From Ensifer sp. LCM 4579 (GTDB taxonomy: Bacteria; Pseudomonadota; Alphaproteobacteria; Rhizobiales; Rhizobiaceae), in NCBI RefSeq assembly GCF_001854885.1, contig NZ_MDDV01000059.1:248001-312000 (forward strand): a DNA stretch of 64,000 nucleotides, given 5' to 3'. Below are positions 50,377 through 60,801 of the stretch, piece after piece. The translations under genes were made by a program, and so were the position numbers. The notes under the pieces are model-generated. The model was not told where the DNA came from, ran no database searches, and worked only from the letters and a program-made list of their open reading frames with translations. The stretch's first letter is position 1; each line of letters starts with the position of its first letter.

Positions 50377-52215
50377 TCAGACGTGGCGAGCAACGCCCTT
50401 CCTCACCGGTTCCCCCTCGATGAGGGAACGCAGCTCGTCCTCGCTGATCGTCTCCCGCTCGAGGAGCAGCTTCGCCGACCGCTGCAGGAGCGGACGCCGC
50501 TCCTTCAACAACGCCTCCGTCCGCTCGAAGGCACCGTCGATGATCCGGCGGACTTCCTCGTCCAGGATGGCGGCGGTCTTTTCGGAATAGTCACGTTCGC
50601 CGGCGCCCTGATAGACCGGGTCCGGCGTCAGCAGCGAGCGGCGATCTCGCTCCAGGGCGACGTGACCGATCCGTTCCGTCATGCCGTAGCGTGCGACGAT
50701 GGCACGCGCGATGTCGGTCACCTTGACGAGATCGTCGGCAGCGCCCGTCGAGAGATGGCCGAAGACGAGCCACTCGGCGGCGCGCCCACCGAGCAGTACC
50801 GCCATCTTGTTTTCCAATTCCTCCTTCGTCATCAGGAACCGGTCCTCCGTCGGCCGCTGGATCGTGTAGCCGAGCGAGCCGATGCCGCGCGGGATGATCG
50901 AGACCTTGTGCACGGGATCGACGCCCGGCAGTGCCATTGCGACGAGGGCGTGGCCCATTTCGTGATAGGCGACCACTTCGCGTTCTCGCGGATTGAGCAG
51001 CCGGTTGCGCTTCTCAAGCCCGGCGATGATGCGCTCGACGGCATTGTTGAAATCATCCATGGTGACGGCGTCGGCATTGCGACGCGTGGCAAGCAGGGCC
51101 GCCTCATTGACGAGGTTGGCGAGGTCGGCCCCGGTGAAGCCGGGCGTCAGTGCCGCGATCTTCTCCGGCTCGACGTCGGCAGCGAGCTTCGCCTTCCTCA
51201 GATGCACGTTGAGAATTTGTATGCGGCCTTGCTTGTCGGGGCGGTCGACGAGAACCTGGCGGTCGAAACGCCCGGCGCGCAGGAGCGCCGGATCAAGGAT
51301 TTCGGGCCGGTTCGTGGCCGCAAGGAGCACAAGCCCTTGCGATGGATCGAAGCCGTCGAGTTCGACCAGCAACTGATTGAGCGTCTGTTCCTTTTCGTCG
51401 TGACCGCCGGCCATCGGACCGATGCCGCGTGCGCGGCCGAGCGCATCGAGCTCATCGATGAATATGATGGCCGGCGCTTTCGATCGGGCCTGCTCGAACA
51501 GGTCGCGCACCCGCGCGGCGCCGACGCCGACGAACATCTCCACGAATTCCGAACCGGAAATGGAGAAGAAGGGCACCCCGGCTTCGCCTGCGACGGCTCT
51601 CGCCAGGAGCGTCTTGCCGGTGCCGGGCGGGCCGACCAGCAAGACCCCCTTCGGCATCCGCCCACCGAGACGTCCATAGCCCTTCGGATCCTTGAGGAAA
51701 TCGATGATCTCCTTCAACTCGTCCTTCGCCTCGTCGACGCCGGCGACGTCGTTGAAGGTCACGCCGGTGTTGGTCTGGACATAGACCCTCGCCTTCGATT
51801 TGCCGATCTGCATCAGACCGCCGCCCATACCCCCGGCCATGCGGCGCAGCATGAACATCCAGATGCCGATGAAGAGGACGACCGGAAGGATCCAGGACAG
51901 GAGGTCGCGCAGGAAGGTGCTCTCGACTCTTCCGGTAACGACGACGCCGCGCTCCTGCAGTTGGCGTGCAATGTCAGGCTCCACGCGGGTGGTGATGAAC
52001 ATCGGCTTGCCGTCCTGCGGAGCCTTGAACGTGCCCTGGATATATTGGTCGGAGACGGCGACTTCGGCGATCTTGCCCTCCTCGAGATAGGTCTGAAACT
52101 GACTATAGGGAATCTGTGCCACCTGCGTGGCGGTCGTGAAAATGTATTGAAACAGCATCAGGGCGAAGATCGCCGCGACCCAGTACCAGATATTGAACTT
52201 CGTCTGCTTGTCCAT
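50377..52215 (-). CDS. ftsH: FtsH-type AAA+ membrane zinc protease
   Basis: 612 residues from ATG 52215 (SD AGGAG). It has two N-terminal helices (~10-30 and ~105-125), AAA+ with Walker A GPPGTGKT, Walker [12 protein letters not shown] and the [22 protein letters not shown], and a zinc protease with [15 protein letters not shown] (HExxH). It degrades membrane and short-lived cytosolic proteins. The body is close to FtsH, but the C-terminus ends soon after the protease domain, and the surroundings (stress genes, an EcfG-type promoter) differ from the usual tilS-ftsH-glmM housekeeping locus. It is probably a second, stress-linked copy. Confidence 0.95.
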   Translation of the reverse strand: MDKQTKFNIWYWVAAIFALMLFQYIFTTATQVAQIPYSQFQTYLEEGKIAEVAVSDQYIQGTFKAPQDGKPMFITTRVEPDIARQLQERGVVVTGRVESTFLRDLLSWILPVVLFIGIWMFMLRRMAGGMGGGLMQIGKSKARVYVQTNTGVTFNDVAGVDEAKDELKEIIDFLKDPKGYGRLGGRMPKGVLLVGPPGTGKTLLARAVAGEAGVPFFSISGSEFVEMFVGVGAARVRDLFEQARSKAPAIIFIDELDALGRARGIGPMAGGHDEKEQTLNQLLVELDGFDPSQGLVLLAATNRPEILDPALLRAGRFDRQVLVDRPDKQGRIQILNVHLRKAKLAADVEPEKIAALTPGFTGADLANLVNEAALLATRRNADAVTMDDFNNAVERIIAGLEKRNRLLNPREREVVAYHEMGHALVAMALPGVDPVHKVSIIPRGIGSLGYTIQRPTEDRFLMTKEELENKMAVLLGGRAAEWLVFGHLSTGAADDLVKVTDIARAIVARYGMTERIGHVALERDRRSLLTPDPVYQGAGERDYSEKTAAILDEEVRRIIDGAFERTEALLKERRPLLQRSAKLLLERETISEDELRSLIEGEPVRKGVARHV

Positions 52216-52283
52216 TTTGCTGGCTCCTGGGCTGGTGGCGCATATAGTTGGGCTTGGAAAGCAGCATCGCCGTCCCATCCCGA

Positions 52284-52308
52284 AACGCGGCCGGTTGGTG
52301 GCGGTTCC
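52284..52308 (-). promoter_or_regulatory. EcfG/RpoE2-like promoter of ftsH
   Basis: On the minus strand GGAAC (52304-52308), 16 bases, CGTT (52284-52287). It sits in the 201-base gap between the DUF2905 gene and ftsH, with a leader of about 60 bases. Confidence 0.55.
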
Positions 52309-52416
52309 CGTTCAGTGTCACGGGGTTCAACACCTGGAGCGGACCTGGGCTCCCTTTGCAATCATATACCGAAGGCGAGCGCGGCTCCTATGGTTCCTTT
52401 CGCCTATTCGCAGCCC

Positions 52417-52617
52417 TCATCGGTTCACCAGCCAAAGGATGACCGAGAGGACTACGCTGAGGAGCAGCCCGGTGGTGATCGGGATATAAAGCGTGAAGTT
52501 GCCGCGCTCTATGATGATGTCACCCGGCAGCCGGCCAAGGCCGATGCGCGAGAGCCACGGCCAGAGAAGACCGACAGCTAGGATGAGGAGACCGATGATG
52601 ATCAGAAGCCGCGACAC
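52417..52617 (-). CDS. DUF2905 small membrane protein
   Basis: 66 residues. Two hydrophobic helices (~3-24 and ~45-64) flank a conserved loop with RIGLGRLPGDIIIERGNFTLYIPI, the DUF2905 signature. Its function is unknown. It lies upstream of ftsH on the same strand. Confidence 0.85.
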   Translation of the reverse strand: MSRLLIIIGLLILAVGLLWPWLSRIGLGRLPGDIIIERGNFTLYIPITTGLLLSVVLSVILWLVNR

Positions 52618-52868
52618 GATGGAACCTATTCTACCGCAGGCTGGCCGGCAGTCTCTATGGCCGCATGAGCGAGGCCGCAGCTATGCCGCCTCTTCCTCGC
52701 GTCCTTCGGGCAGACGTTCTTAATATCGCTTTCGGCAGGCGACACAGGCCGAAACTACGCCCTCAGCCACGGCGCTTCGCCAGCAGAGCAGGAACGCACC
52801 CGCTGGCCATCGGAGGAACTCCATTTTTGATCCTGGGTCGAGTCATTCAACCCAGGACCATCATCGGT

Positions 52869-54359
52869 TCAATGCGCGGACGCCGCCAGCGCCGTGCCAT
52901 CCTTCTTGTCGTGGACGGCGAAACGATCGAGCATATGGGCGCTCGCTGCGTTGAGGCCAATAACGTCGACGGCGACACCATGCCGGCGGTATTTCAGGAC
53001 GATCTTGTCGAGGGCGCCGACGGCGGTGATGTCCCAGAGGTGCGCCTCGCTGACGTCGATGACGACCTTTTCCAACGGCTCGGCAAAATCGAAGGCGGCG
53101 ATGAAAGCCTCCGTCGATGCGAAGAATATCTCGCCGTCGACGATGTAAGTGCGTGCCTTGCCGCTCTCGTCGAGCCGAGACCGTACATGGAAGAGGCGGG
53201 CAACCTTGCCGGCGAAGAAGACGCCGGACAGGAGCACGCCGACCAGTACGCCCTTTGCAAGATCGTGCGTGCCGACCGTGGTGACGACCGTCGCCAGCAT
53301 GACGACGGAGGAGGGCAGGGGATTGCGGCTGAGATCGAGGATCGAGCGCCAGGAGAAGGTGCCGATCGACACCATGATCATCACGGCGACCAGGGCAGCC
53401 ATCGGAATGATCCGCACGAGGTCGTCCAGGACGAGAATGAGGAACAGAAGGAAAGCACCGGCGACGAAGGTCGAGAGCCGTCCGCGGCCGCCGGACGTGA
53501 CGTTGATGACCGATTGTCCGATCATGGCGCAGCCGCCCATGCCGCCAATGAGGCCAGAGGCGATGTTGCTCGCGCCCTGGCCGATACATTCCTGGCTCTT
53601 GTTGCTCGTCGTATCCGTCATGTCGTCGACGATCTGCGCCGTCAGCAGCGATTCCAGCAGGCCGACGGCGGCCAGCGCCACCGAGTAGGGGAAAATGATC
53701 TGCAGCGTCTCGAAGGTCAGCGGTACTTGCGGCAAAGCGAAGATCGGCAGGCTCGACGGTAACTCGCCGAGGTCGCCGACGGTACGGATGTCCATGCCCG
53801 TCCAGTGGGCGATCCCGGTCAGAACGGCGATGGCGACGAGCGGCGAGGGAACGGCCTTGGTGACGTAAGGAAAGAGATAGATGATCGCGAGGCCCGCGGC
53901 GATCATCGCATAGGTCGCATGCGGCACGCCGATCAGTTCCGGAAGCTGCGCCATGAAGATCAGGATGGCGAGTGCGTTGACGAAGCCGGTGATGACCGAG
54001 CGCGAGACGAAACGCATGACCCGGCCCAGCTTCAGGAAGCCCGCGGCGATCTGGATGAGGCCCATGAGCAGCGTCGCGGCGAAGAGGTACTCGAGGCCGT
54101 GTTCCTTGACGAGAGTGACCATAAGTACGGCCGTGGCGGCGGTCGCCGCGGAGATCATGCCTGGACGGCCGCCCGCAAAGGCGGAGACGCAGGCGATGGC
54201 GAAGGAGGCGAATAGCCCCACCTTCGGATCGACGCCGGCGATGACCGAGAAGCCGATCGCCTCCGGGATCAGGGCAAGCGCCACGACGATGCCCGACAGG
54301 ACATCGGCGCGGATGTTGGAGAACCATTCGCGTTTGTAGCTGGCAATTGTCGATTTCAT
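52869..54359 (-). CDS. SulP-family anion transporter with STAS domain
   Basis: 496 residues from ATG 54359. It has 10-12 helices, with the SulP start [38 protein letters not shown] and the [28 protein letters not shown] motif. The C-terminal STAS domain (~385-480) contains [21 protein letters not shown] and [23 protein letters not shown]. SulP proteins move sulfate, bicarbonate or dicarboxylates; the ligand cannot be read. The frame is open further upstream, but no ribosome site or family sequence supports it. Confidence 0.92.
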   Translation of the reverse strand: MKSTIASYKREWFSNIRADVLSGIVVALALIPEAIGFSVIAGVDPKVGLFASFAIACVSAFAGGRPGMISAATAATAVLMVTLVKEHGLEYLFAATLLMGLIQIAAGFLKLGRVMRFVSRSVITGFVNALAILIFMAQLPELIGVPHATYAMIAAGLAIIYLFPYVTKAVPSPLVAIAVLTGIAHWTGMDIRTVGDLGELPSSLPIFALPQVPLTFETLQIIFPYSVALAAVGLLESLLTAQIVDDMTDTTSNKSQECIGQGASNIASGLIGGMGGCAMIGQSVINVTSGGRGRLSTFVAGAFLLFLILVLDDLVRIIPMAALVAVMIMVSIGTFSWRSILDLSRNPLPSSVVMLATVVTTVGTHDLAKGVLVGVLLSGVFFAGKVARLFHVRSRLDESGKARTYIVDGEIFFASTEAFIAAFDFAEPLEKVVIDVSEAHLWDITAVGALDKIVLKYRRHGVAVDVIGLNAASAHMLDRFAVHDKKDGTALAASAH

Positions 54360-54599
54360 GATTTTCTTCGCAAGAGTAGCACACCAGGCCGGTGGGAGAT
54401 CCGGCATGTCTTGGTTTGATGCTGTTGCGTTGTCTGGCGGATCGGCGGCCAGAAGAGCCACCCGGGGTTTCACCGGGTCCGGGGTGAATGAAGCCCTTAT
54501 AGGAAACAGTCCTGCTGGATGCAACGGTCTATTGTGCAGTGCCGCAATCTACATCCGTGCCGTCCGCGATGGCGGCTTGTGTGTCCCTCAGCCTAGAGC

Positions 54600-55646
54600 C
54601 TAGATGGACCGTGCCGCCACGAAGTTCTGCCATTCCTCCTCGCTGCCATGGAAGACATTGAGGTCGATCCTGCCGTCGACTCCGTGCGAGAGGCCGGATC
54701 CCGAATATTGCCAGAAGAGCCACTTGCGGCCGGGATAGACCTTGGACGGGTGCGCGGCGACCGAACGCAGCCAGAAGGGATGGCTCGGAAAGGCGCCCTC
54801 GAGATTATCGCTATAGAAATCCGGTGCGGTGTAGATGATCGGGCGCTGCCCGTAGTGCCGCTCCAGCTTGTCCATGAAGACCTGCATCTTCTCCCGCACG
54901 CGCGCGGGCGACGGGCGCCGCTTGCAACTCGACTCGCCGTTCCACTCGACATCGATCACCGGCGGCAGGGCATCGGCTTCGCGTGGCACATTGCGGATGA
55001 ACCAGTCGGCCTGTTCCCCGGCCGTGCGGCACCAGTAGAAGAAGTGGTAGGCGCCGCGCTTCAGGCCGGCCGCCTGGGCGCGGCGCCAGTTCTTCTTGAA
55101 CATCGGGTCGAGATGGTCGCCACCATCGGTCGCCTTGATGTAAGCGAAGTTCGCGCCCTGCGTCCGCAGTTTGTCCCAGTCGATCTCGCCCTGCCAGCGT
55201 GAGACGTCGACGCCGTGGACGGCAAGACTGTGTGGTGATCTCTTGCCGAAGTTGATCGGCTTGGCATCGCGGAAACGATGGCTGTAGACATGCGAACGCG
55301 TCCGGGGCACCGCCCCGATTGCGGGATTTTCCGGAGCGATGAATGCGACCGGCCTTTCCATCGGGATGGGCATGCCGGCTTCCCGTTCCATCGGTGCAAA
55401 GGCCTCCGGGTCCGGGGCGGGGCCGGCCCAGGCGAGCGCTTCCTGCGGCTCGGTCGGCGTCGTGGCAGGCCTGGCGGCGGCGGGCCCGACTGCGGTGGCC
55501 GGAACCGGTGCCGACGGCCGGACGACCGAACTGGTTATTTCACCGGAAGGCCGCGGCGCAAGCACGCTCTCCGGACCGGAACTGGATGCGCAGCCCGCAA
55601 GCGTCAGGCAGGCGAGGAAGAGGGCTGACACGGCTGGAAAACGCAT
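54600..55646 (-). CDS. GH25 lysozyme-family lipoprotein
   Basis: 348 residues from ATG 55646. A lipobox (LTLAGCASS, Cys18) gives an outer-membrane or periplasmic lipoprotein. A Pro/Ala-rich linker (~25-130) leads to a glycoside hydrolase 25 domain (~140-345): HGVDVSRWQGEIDWDKL, FAYIKATDGGDHLD, KRGAYHFFYW, and the catalytic Asp-Glu pair in PVIDVEWNG. It should cleave peptidoglycan between MurNAc and GlcNAc, for wall remodelling or assembly of envelope machines. Confidence 0.9.
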   Translation of the reverse strand: MRFPAVSALFLACLTLAGCASSSGPESVLAPRPSGEITSSVVRPSAPVPATAVGPAAARPATTPTEPQEALAWAGPAPDPEAFAPMEREAGMPIPMERPVAFIAPENPAIGAVPRTRSHVYSHRFRDAKPINFGKRSPHSLAVHGVDVSRWQGEIDWDKLRTQGANFAYIKATDGGDHLDPMFKKNWRRAQAAGLKRGAYHFFYWCRTAGEQADWFIRNVPREADALPPVIDVEWNGESSCKRRPSPARVREKMQVFMDKLERHYGQRPIIYTAPDFYSDNLEGAFPSHPFWLRSVAAHPSKVYPGRKWLFWQYSGSGLSHGVDGRIDLNVFHGSEEEWQNFVAARSI

Positions 55647-56191
55647 GGGAACCCGTACGCAAAACGACTGTTGAGGATGGAATGCGATGCCGTCGCACCC
55701 CACGAGAGTGAAAATCCGAACGGCAGCTTACCAACAAAGGTTGAATCCGATCTTAACGGCAGTCGGATTTCGAGGCTCCGATCTGGCGATGTCATCCGCC
55801 GGAGCGCTGAAAGGCCTGTGGTGGTCCTGACCCTAGATCACTCGGGCAGGAGAGCGAGAGGTGACCTCGTTTTCGTCTGTCAATGAATCTCGGGTTCCGG
55901 CAGCTTGTGTGGAGACCGAAGACGGTGATGCCGCAGCCGTCCGGGGCCTGCTGAATGTGCTCCGCATGAATATTCAAATAGCCGCGCGCGGATAATTTTT
56001 GTGGGCTCATCCCAACGAAGTATAGCGGTCAAGTAATGAGGGCGGGCTACGGAAATTAGTGGGTACCGCTAACCCGATTGAAACTCACAGCTGCGGAGCA
56101 GCTTTGGTACTGTAACTGCTAAGTCTGATGATCATTCGGCGCTATGCGGCATGGCTTGCCTGCAAATCGCGCATGTCCGGAAGGATCGGTC
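55647..56191. other. Divergent intergenic region before the Poly_export gene
   Basis: 545 bases between divergent envelope genes. The only structure I note is a small perfect hairpin AGCTGCGGAGCAGCT (56089-56103) followed by TTT, about 90 bases before the downstream start. No convincing gene is seen. Confidence 0.4.
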
Positions 56192-57916
56192 ATGGATCAT
56201 GTAAACGGGCCCGAGGCGACCTGCGACAGGCCTGCACATCTCTGCAGCGACGGACGCACGACGGTCGTTCCATGTCATCGCGCTCGCAAGACGTCATTCG
56301 GGGTCATTCTCAGTTTGGTTCCGCTCTGCCTCATTATGATGCTGCCCGGATTGCCCGCAAAAGGACAGACGGTGACTGACGACAGACTCGCCCCGCATGA
56401 CACCGTGGAGATAAGCGTTGCCGGATGGCATGCCCTGCTTGGCGGGGTAGCCGAGGCGGCGCTGCTTAACGACACTTTTACCATCGGGGCAGGTGGGACG
56501 GTCGAGCTTCCGGTAATAGGACGCCTGCCCGCAGCAGGCCTCAGCGAGAGTGAACTGGCGAAGCTGATAACCGATCGCTTGCAGGCCAGGAGCGGCAGCG
56601 ACCAACGACCGGTGACGACCGTCCAACGACGTAGGCCGGCGCCCGAAGGGCCATCATCGCGGGCAACCAGTGCCGAGGCGCCTCCGCCTGCCGCGCAGAC
56701 GGGCGTCGCAGGGCCGGCGGCGACGGAGAGACTGGGGTCGGAACGGTCCAGGGTGGACGCATTGCTTGGTGATCTGGCCGCCGCTCGCATGGAGCTTAAA
56801 GAGGCTCGCGGAGAAGCGCGTGCAGCACGCGACGCTGCTCGTAGCGCTGCGATACGGCACGATCGCCGGCTTGCTGCAGAGCGTCGCCGCGTCGCCGTCC
56901 TGACCCAGGAACTCACGGCTGCCCGGGCCGATCTCGAAGCCGCGAATGCTCGCCTGCAGCAGGAAGTGAACGCGGCGCGAAACTGGGATGCCGCGATCGC
57001 CATGGTCAATGAGGCTCGAGAGTTGGTTGTGCGTGAACGCGCCAAGGGCGCCGAAGCGGAGGAAAAGTTTCTCGCGGCGCGCAAGGAAGTCGATGCGATG
57101 CGGCGTGCCGCCGACTACGATGGCGTGCAGGCGCGAAAGGCTGACGCGATAGCGGCTGAACAAGGCCGAGCTCTTGAAAATGCGCGACAGAGAGCCGAAG
57201 GGCTCGCGCTCAATCTGGCGGTCCTGCAGCGCGATTTCGAGCGACTGGGGGCCAAGATGGCTGGAGCAATACGATCGAAGGCTGCCGCGCTCAGAGCGCG
57301 CAATGCTGCGGAAGCGTCGCTGGCAGATGTCAGGCAGACCCTTGAAGCGGTCCGGCGCAAGTTTGCCGCCAATGCAAGTACCCTTGCCGTAGTTCGCCGA
57401 TCGGCCCTTGAGGCCCGCGCCGAGTTCCGAGCGGCAAAACAGGCAGCCTTGCAGGCCGATAGGCTTGCCAAGGTTGCGGCAAGCCGGGCTGATGAGGCGC
57501 TCGACGCGGAACGCAAGAAGGCAAGGTCGCTTGCGCGCGATCTCGAAATTGCCCGTGAGGAACGCGACGCGGCAAGGAAGGAACTGGCCGGGAGTTCGGC
57601 GGCGCCGGGCGAGTCGCTTGGAGACGATGACGAATCGAATGACCGCCGCCTTGCCGTAGAGCGCAGAGGAGGCAAACTTTCCAAGGGCGAAGCTCAGCGC
57701 CCCAAGGCCACCGCCGGACGTAGACAGAACGTAGGCGTCGGCGATCACCCGAGCGAGCATGCCAAGGCGGTGGCGCGCAAGCGTGTACGATCGGCCCGTG
57801 AGGGCGGGTCGCCAGAGATCCGCGAGGCGGAGCTCGGCAAGTCGACGCCACGCGCTCGATCGGTGACGATCGTGCTCCCGGACGCGCTGCTTCCCCGGCG
57901 GTCGCTGACCCGGTGA
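56192..57916 (+). CDS. Poly_export domain fused to a long coiled coil
   Basis: 574 residues from ATG 56192, preceded by GGAAGGATC; an earlier ATG at 56144 lacks an SD. A signal or anchor helix (~35-55) is followed by a Poly_export-like domain (~62-130: LAPHDTVEISVAGWHALLGGVAEAALLNDTFTIGAGGTVELPVIGRL, ESELAKLITDRLQAR). The rest (~180-475) is an almost unbroken Ala/Arg/Glu coiled coil. The tail is basic. Normal Wza-type proteins continue with SLBB domains, which are absent. It may bridge the outer polysaccharide exporter and the periplasm; this is inference. Confidence 0.65.
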   Translation: MDHVNGPEATCDRPAHLCSDGRTTVVPCHRARKTSFGVILSLVPLCLIMMLPGLPAKGQTVTDDRLAPHDTVEISVAGWHALLGGVAEAALLNDTFTIGAGGTVELPVIGRLPAAGLSESELAKLITDRLQARSGSDQRPVTTVQRRRPAPEGPSSRATSAEAPPPAAQTGVAGPAATERLGSERSRVDALLGDLAAARMELKEARGEARAARDAARSAAIRHDRRLAAERRRVAVLTQELTAARADLEAANARLQQEVNAARNWDAAIAMVNEARELVVRERAKGAEAEEKFLAARKEVDAMRRAADYDGVQARKADAIAAEQGRALENARQRAEGLALNLAVLQRDFERLGAKMAGAIRSKAAALRARNAAEASLADVRQTLEAVRRKFAANASTLAVVRRSALEARAEFRAAKQAALQADRLAKVAASRADEALDAERKKARSLARDLEIAREERDAARKELAGSSAAPGESLGDDDESNDRRLAVERRGGKLSKGEAQRPKATAGRRQNVGVGDHPSEHAKAVARKRVRSAREGGSPEIREAELGKSTPRARSVTIVLPDALLPRRSLTR

Positions 57917-57971
57917 CCTTTGGTAGAGAGGGTGGAAGGCATTTTCGCGGGTTGCCAAAATGAGGAGCCAG

Positions 57972-58772
57972 ATGATGCGTAAGCATTTAGCTGCCACGTT
58001 TGTGATCGCAATCGCGATTGGACCGGCGTCAGCCCTTGCGCTCGACCTTGGCGCCAGCGTCGGCCCGGTTGGCGTCGGCGCCGAGGTGGGGATCAGCAAG
58101 AGCGGCGCCTCGGCAGGGGTTGGCACGAATGTCGACGGAATAGGTGGAGTAAAAGGCGGGACCTCGCTCGGCACGAAGGGTGGATCCAGCCTTGGGGTCG
58201 GCGGCAATCTCGGCGGCAAGAGTGGCGGCATATCGGTGGGCTCCGGTTCCAAAGCCGGAGCCACCGATTCCGGGGCAGGTTCAGGCGGTTCGGCCAGCGG
58301 TTCTGGATCCGGGACGCGGTCGCCCAGCAGTGGTGGTGCCGGTGGGTCGACCGCGGTGTCATCAGGCGGTGGCGGTTCCAACACGATCGGCCCCGTTGCC
58401 CCAGCAAGGACCGCACGAGCATCCATCGTTCTGCCACGCGTCCTTTGGCCGTTGAAGAGAAAGCGGGCCGCACAGGGGCGGGGCGAATGGGCCTATCCTT
58501 TGAGCGTCCCGTTGTCCATTGCTGCGATTCCGGGAACCCCGAGCACCGTCGTTCGCACCTGCCGGAAGGCGATTGCCTCGGCTGCGTCGCCGCTTGGCGC
58601 CGTGCGTGTACGTGCGGCAAGCGCCGGCTCCCTGCTCCGGCATCGCAGCGGGGTGCTCACCGCTCCACTTGCCGTCAGCATAGACTATGCAGGTCAGGAC
58701 GGCATTCAGGTTCGTCAAGCGCGAGTGAGCTGTCGCCTCGATTCGTCCGGCAAGGTCATTGCGGTCATCTAG
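57972..58772 (+). CDS. Gly/Ser-rich secreted protein, unknown function
   Basis: 266 residues from ATG 57972 (SD GAGGAG). A signal peptide (MMRKHLAATFVIAIAIGPASALA) is followed by a Gly/Ser/Ala low-complexity region (~28-140) with GxSxGV- and SGGS-type repeats, then a basic segment and a small C-terminal domain with two Cys (VVRTCRKAIASAASPLGAVRVRAASAG, VSCRLDSSGKVIAVI). It follows the Poly_export/coiled-coil gene by 55 bases on the same strand and may be its partner at the cell surface. Confidence 0.65.
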   Translation: MMRKHLAATFVIAIAIGPASALALDLGASVGPVGVGAEVGISKSGASAGVGTNVDGIGGVKGGTSLGTKGGSSLGVGGNLGGKSGGISVGSGSKAGATDSGAGSGGSASGSGSGTRSPSSGGAGGSTAVSSGGGGSNTIGPVAPARTARASIVLPRVLWPLKRKRAAQGRGEWAYPLSVPLSIAAIPGTPSTVVRTCRKAIASAASPLGAVRVRAASAGSLLRHRSGVLTAPLAVSIDYAGQDGIQVRQARVSCRLDSSGKVIAVI

Positions 58773-58783
58773 TCTAGTCTAAA

Positions 58784-58885
58784 GCATCGGCCCGAAAATC
58801 GTACCCGATTTTCGGAAAGCTCGATGCGCAGACTCAAAGAGCTACAGCGACCTTTGCGCATCTGAAAAGACGCGCGGCGCTGTAG
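58784..58885 (+). repeat. Full-length RIME repeat
   Basis: About 102 bp from GCATCGGCCCGAAAATCGTA to GACGCGCGGCGCTGTAG, with both internal palindromes. It is nearly identical to 7173-7275. It lies just after the Gly-rich gene and could end its transcript. Confidence 0.88.
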
Positions 58886-59040
58886 TGTATGTCGCCTGAA
58901 GGTGTGCAGCGGTTTTGTGGGCAACGACTTGCAGAAAACAAAACAAAGTCTGATCGCGGCGCGCCTTGCCGGAAACGCCAAATATCTTCAAATTTTCCCG
59001 GCACTTTGTTGCTCCGAAGGAGAGCAAACTGCCTGTTCAC

Positions 59041-59841
59041 TCAGACGACGGTACCCCGGCAGGCCCAGGCGATATTCGCAAAAGACCTCGGTCCGTCGGG
59101 TCGCCCGGCCTGGTAGGCGTCGCGTACGGCGGCATCGACGCGCGCCCGCTCCGCAGGGTCGAGAGTGGCAACATATTTGCCGAGCGGCCCTTCGCCCGCG
59201 GCAATCGGTGCCCAGTAGTCGTCGAAGCTCTGGTAGTCCATGCGGATCACCAGCTCAGTTTCCACGACTCCCGTCAGGCCCTGTGCGACGAAGGTCCGCT
59301 TCATCTCGCCCGGCTGCATCATCGGTTGCCAACAATAGCGCTCCCGCAACTGGCGCCCGCCTTCGCTGAGGGCGGCCACCGTATCGACCATCATGCGCAT
59401 GCCGGGCATGCCGCCGAAGTGATCCCATACGGCGGCCGCGACCACGCCGCCCGGCCGGACGACCCGGCGCATTTCGGCCACGGCCCGGCCGGCCTCGGGC
59501 ACGAAATGCAGCACGAGCAACGCCAGCGCGCGGTCGAACGTGCCGTCCTCGAAGGGCAAGGCACAGGCATCCGCCTGCCGGATCGTTATGCGCCGGTCGT
59601 TGTTGCGCAGCGTAGCCGCTTCCACGAAGACGGGCGAATAGTCGATGGCGGCGATCTCGGCGAGATCCGCGCTCTCGGCAAGGGCAAAGGTCAGGCTGCC
59701 GGTACCGCAGCCCACATCAACGACCTTTTCGCCGTCGGCGAGCCCCGCAAAATCGATGAAAAGCGGCGCGAGCCTTCGGCTCCAGCGGCCCATGAGCTGC
59801 TCATAGCCGGACGCGTGGTGGACATTGAAGCTTGAGGTCAT
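59041..59841 (-). CDS. SAM-dependent methyltransferase (class I)
   Basis: 266 residues from ATG 59841, SD GGAGACC. Motif I is EKVVDVGCGTGSLTFAL (~40-56), motif II contains IAAIDYSPVFVEAA, and ADACALPFEDGTFDRALALLVLHFVPEA covers the acidic loop and motif IV. The best resemblance is to ubiE/class I small-molecule methyltransferases; the substrate is unknown. It lies downstream of the ECF41 operon on the same strand and could be part of its regulon. Confidence 0.87.
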   Translation of the reverse strand: MTSSFNVHHASGYEQLMGRWSRRLAPLFIDFAGLADGEKVVDVGCGTGSLTFALAESADLAEIAAIDYSPVFVEAATLRNNDRRITIRQADACALPFEDGTFDRALALLVLHFVPEAGRAVAEMRRVVRPGGVVAAAVWDHFGGMPGMRMMVDTVAALSEGGRQLRERYCWQPMMQPGEMKRTFVAQGLTGVVETELVIRMDYQSFDDYWAPIAAGEGPLGKYVATLDPAERARVDAAVRDAYQAGRPDGPRSFANIAWACRGTVV

Positions 59842-59943
59842 CGAAGGTCTCCATACGCTCGCGCCTATGCTAGTCCTGGAAGCCCTGGCTGCCAAGGAGC
59901 GGGCGAAGCATGGGCCTAATCCGGACAACCCGATCGGAGGGCG

Positions 59944-60801
59944 CTAATGCAGGTGCCGCAGCTTGTCCGGATTGCGCATGATATAGATCGCGGTGACTGT
60001 GCCTTCCTCGATTTCGAGTGCGGTCGTCTGGAATTCGCCATCGGCTTCCAGCGTGACGAAGCCGGGCAGGCCGTTGATGAAGCCGGTTCGAACGAGTTTC
60101 GAACCATGCTCCTTGAATAGCGTGGCGAGATGCGTCTGCACTTTCATCACTTCATCGAAGCCGATCAGCGGCCGCAGCGCCGCCGAGCGCTTGCCGCCCC
60201 CGTCGGCATGGACACTGACGTCGGCCGCCAGCATGGCGCCGAGTGCCTTCATGTCGCCGCTGCGGGAGGCGGCGAAGAAGGCCGCTGCGATCTCGATCCC
60301 ACGATCCTTCTCGACTCGAAAGCGCGGTCGCGCCTCGCGGACATGGGTGCGCGCGCGGGCCGCCAGCTGGCGGCAGGCTGAGGGGTCGCGCTGAATGGTT
60401 GCGGCGACCTCATCGAAGGACAGTCCGAATACGTCGTGCAGCAGGAAGGCCGCACGTTCGAGCGGCGAGAGGCGTTCGAGCGCAAGCATCAGCGGTAGAG
60501 TGACGTCTTCCTCCTCCTGCTCTTCGACGACCGGATCGGGAAGCCAGGGGCCGACATAGGTCTCGCGCTGGCGGCGCGCCGATTTGAGCTGATCGAGGCA
60601 GAGCCGGGTGACCGTGCGGCGCAGGAAGGCTTCCGGCTCGCGCACGGCGGTGCGGTCGGCCCCCATCCAGCGGATGAAGGCCTCCTGAACCATGTCCTCG
60701 GCGTCGGCCACGGAGCCCAGCATGCGATAGGCAACGCGGATCAGCATTGGGCGCAGCGGATCGAAACTCGCCGCAGGGTCCCCGTTGGCCGCGCCCGACA
60801 T
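59944..60801 (-). CDS. ECF41-type sigma factor with fused SnoaL-like domain
   Basis: 285 residues from ATG 60801. Sigma region 2 (~15-80: PMLIRVAYRMLGSVADAEDMVQEAFIRW) and region 4 (~115-170: LSPLERAAFLLHDVFGLSFDEVAATIQRDPSACRQLAARA) are followed by a C-terminal SnoaL_2-like domain (~185-285: EIAAAFFAASRSGDMKALGAMLAADVSVHADGGGKR). This architecture defines ECF41, whose tail controls the sigma activity. It overlaps by one base with the carboxymuconolactone decarboxylase gene upstream, the usual ECF41 partner. Confidence 0.92.
   Translation of the reverse strand: MSGAANGDPAASFDPLRPMLIRVAYRMLGSVADAEDMVQEAFIRWMGADRTAVREPEAFLRRTVTRLCLDQLKSARRQRETYVGPWLPDPVVEEQEEEDVTLPLMLALERLSPLERAAFLLHDVFGLSFDEVAATIQRDPSACRQLAARARTHVREARPRFRVEKDRGIEIAAAFFAASRSGDMKALGAMLAADVSVHADGGGKRSAALRPLIGFDEVMKVQTHLATLFKEHGSKLVRTGFINGLPGFVTLEADGEFQTTALEIEEGTVTAIYIMRNPDKLRHLH

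Noticed and set aside
50230..52581. 783-codon plus-strand frame opposite ftsH
   Set aside because: ftsH motifs are complete on the minus strand; this frame has no domain.
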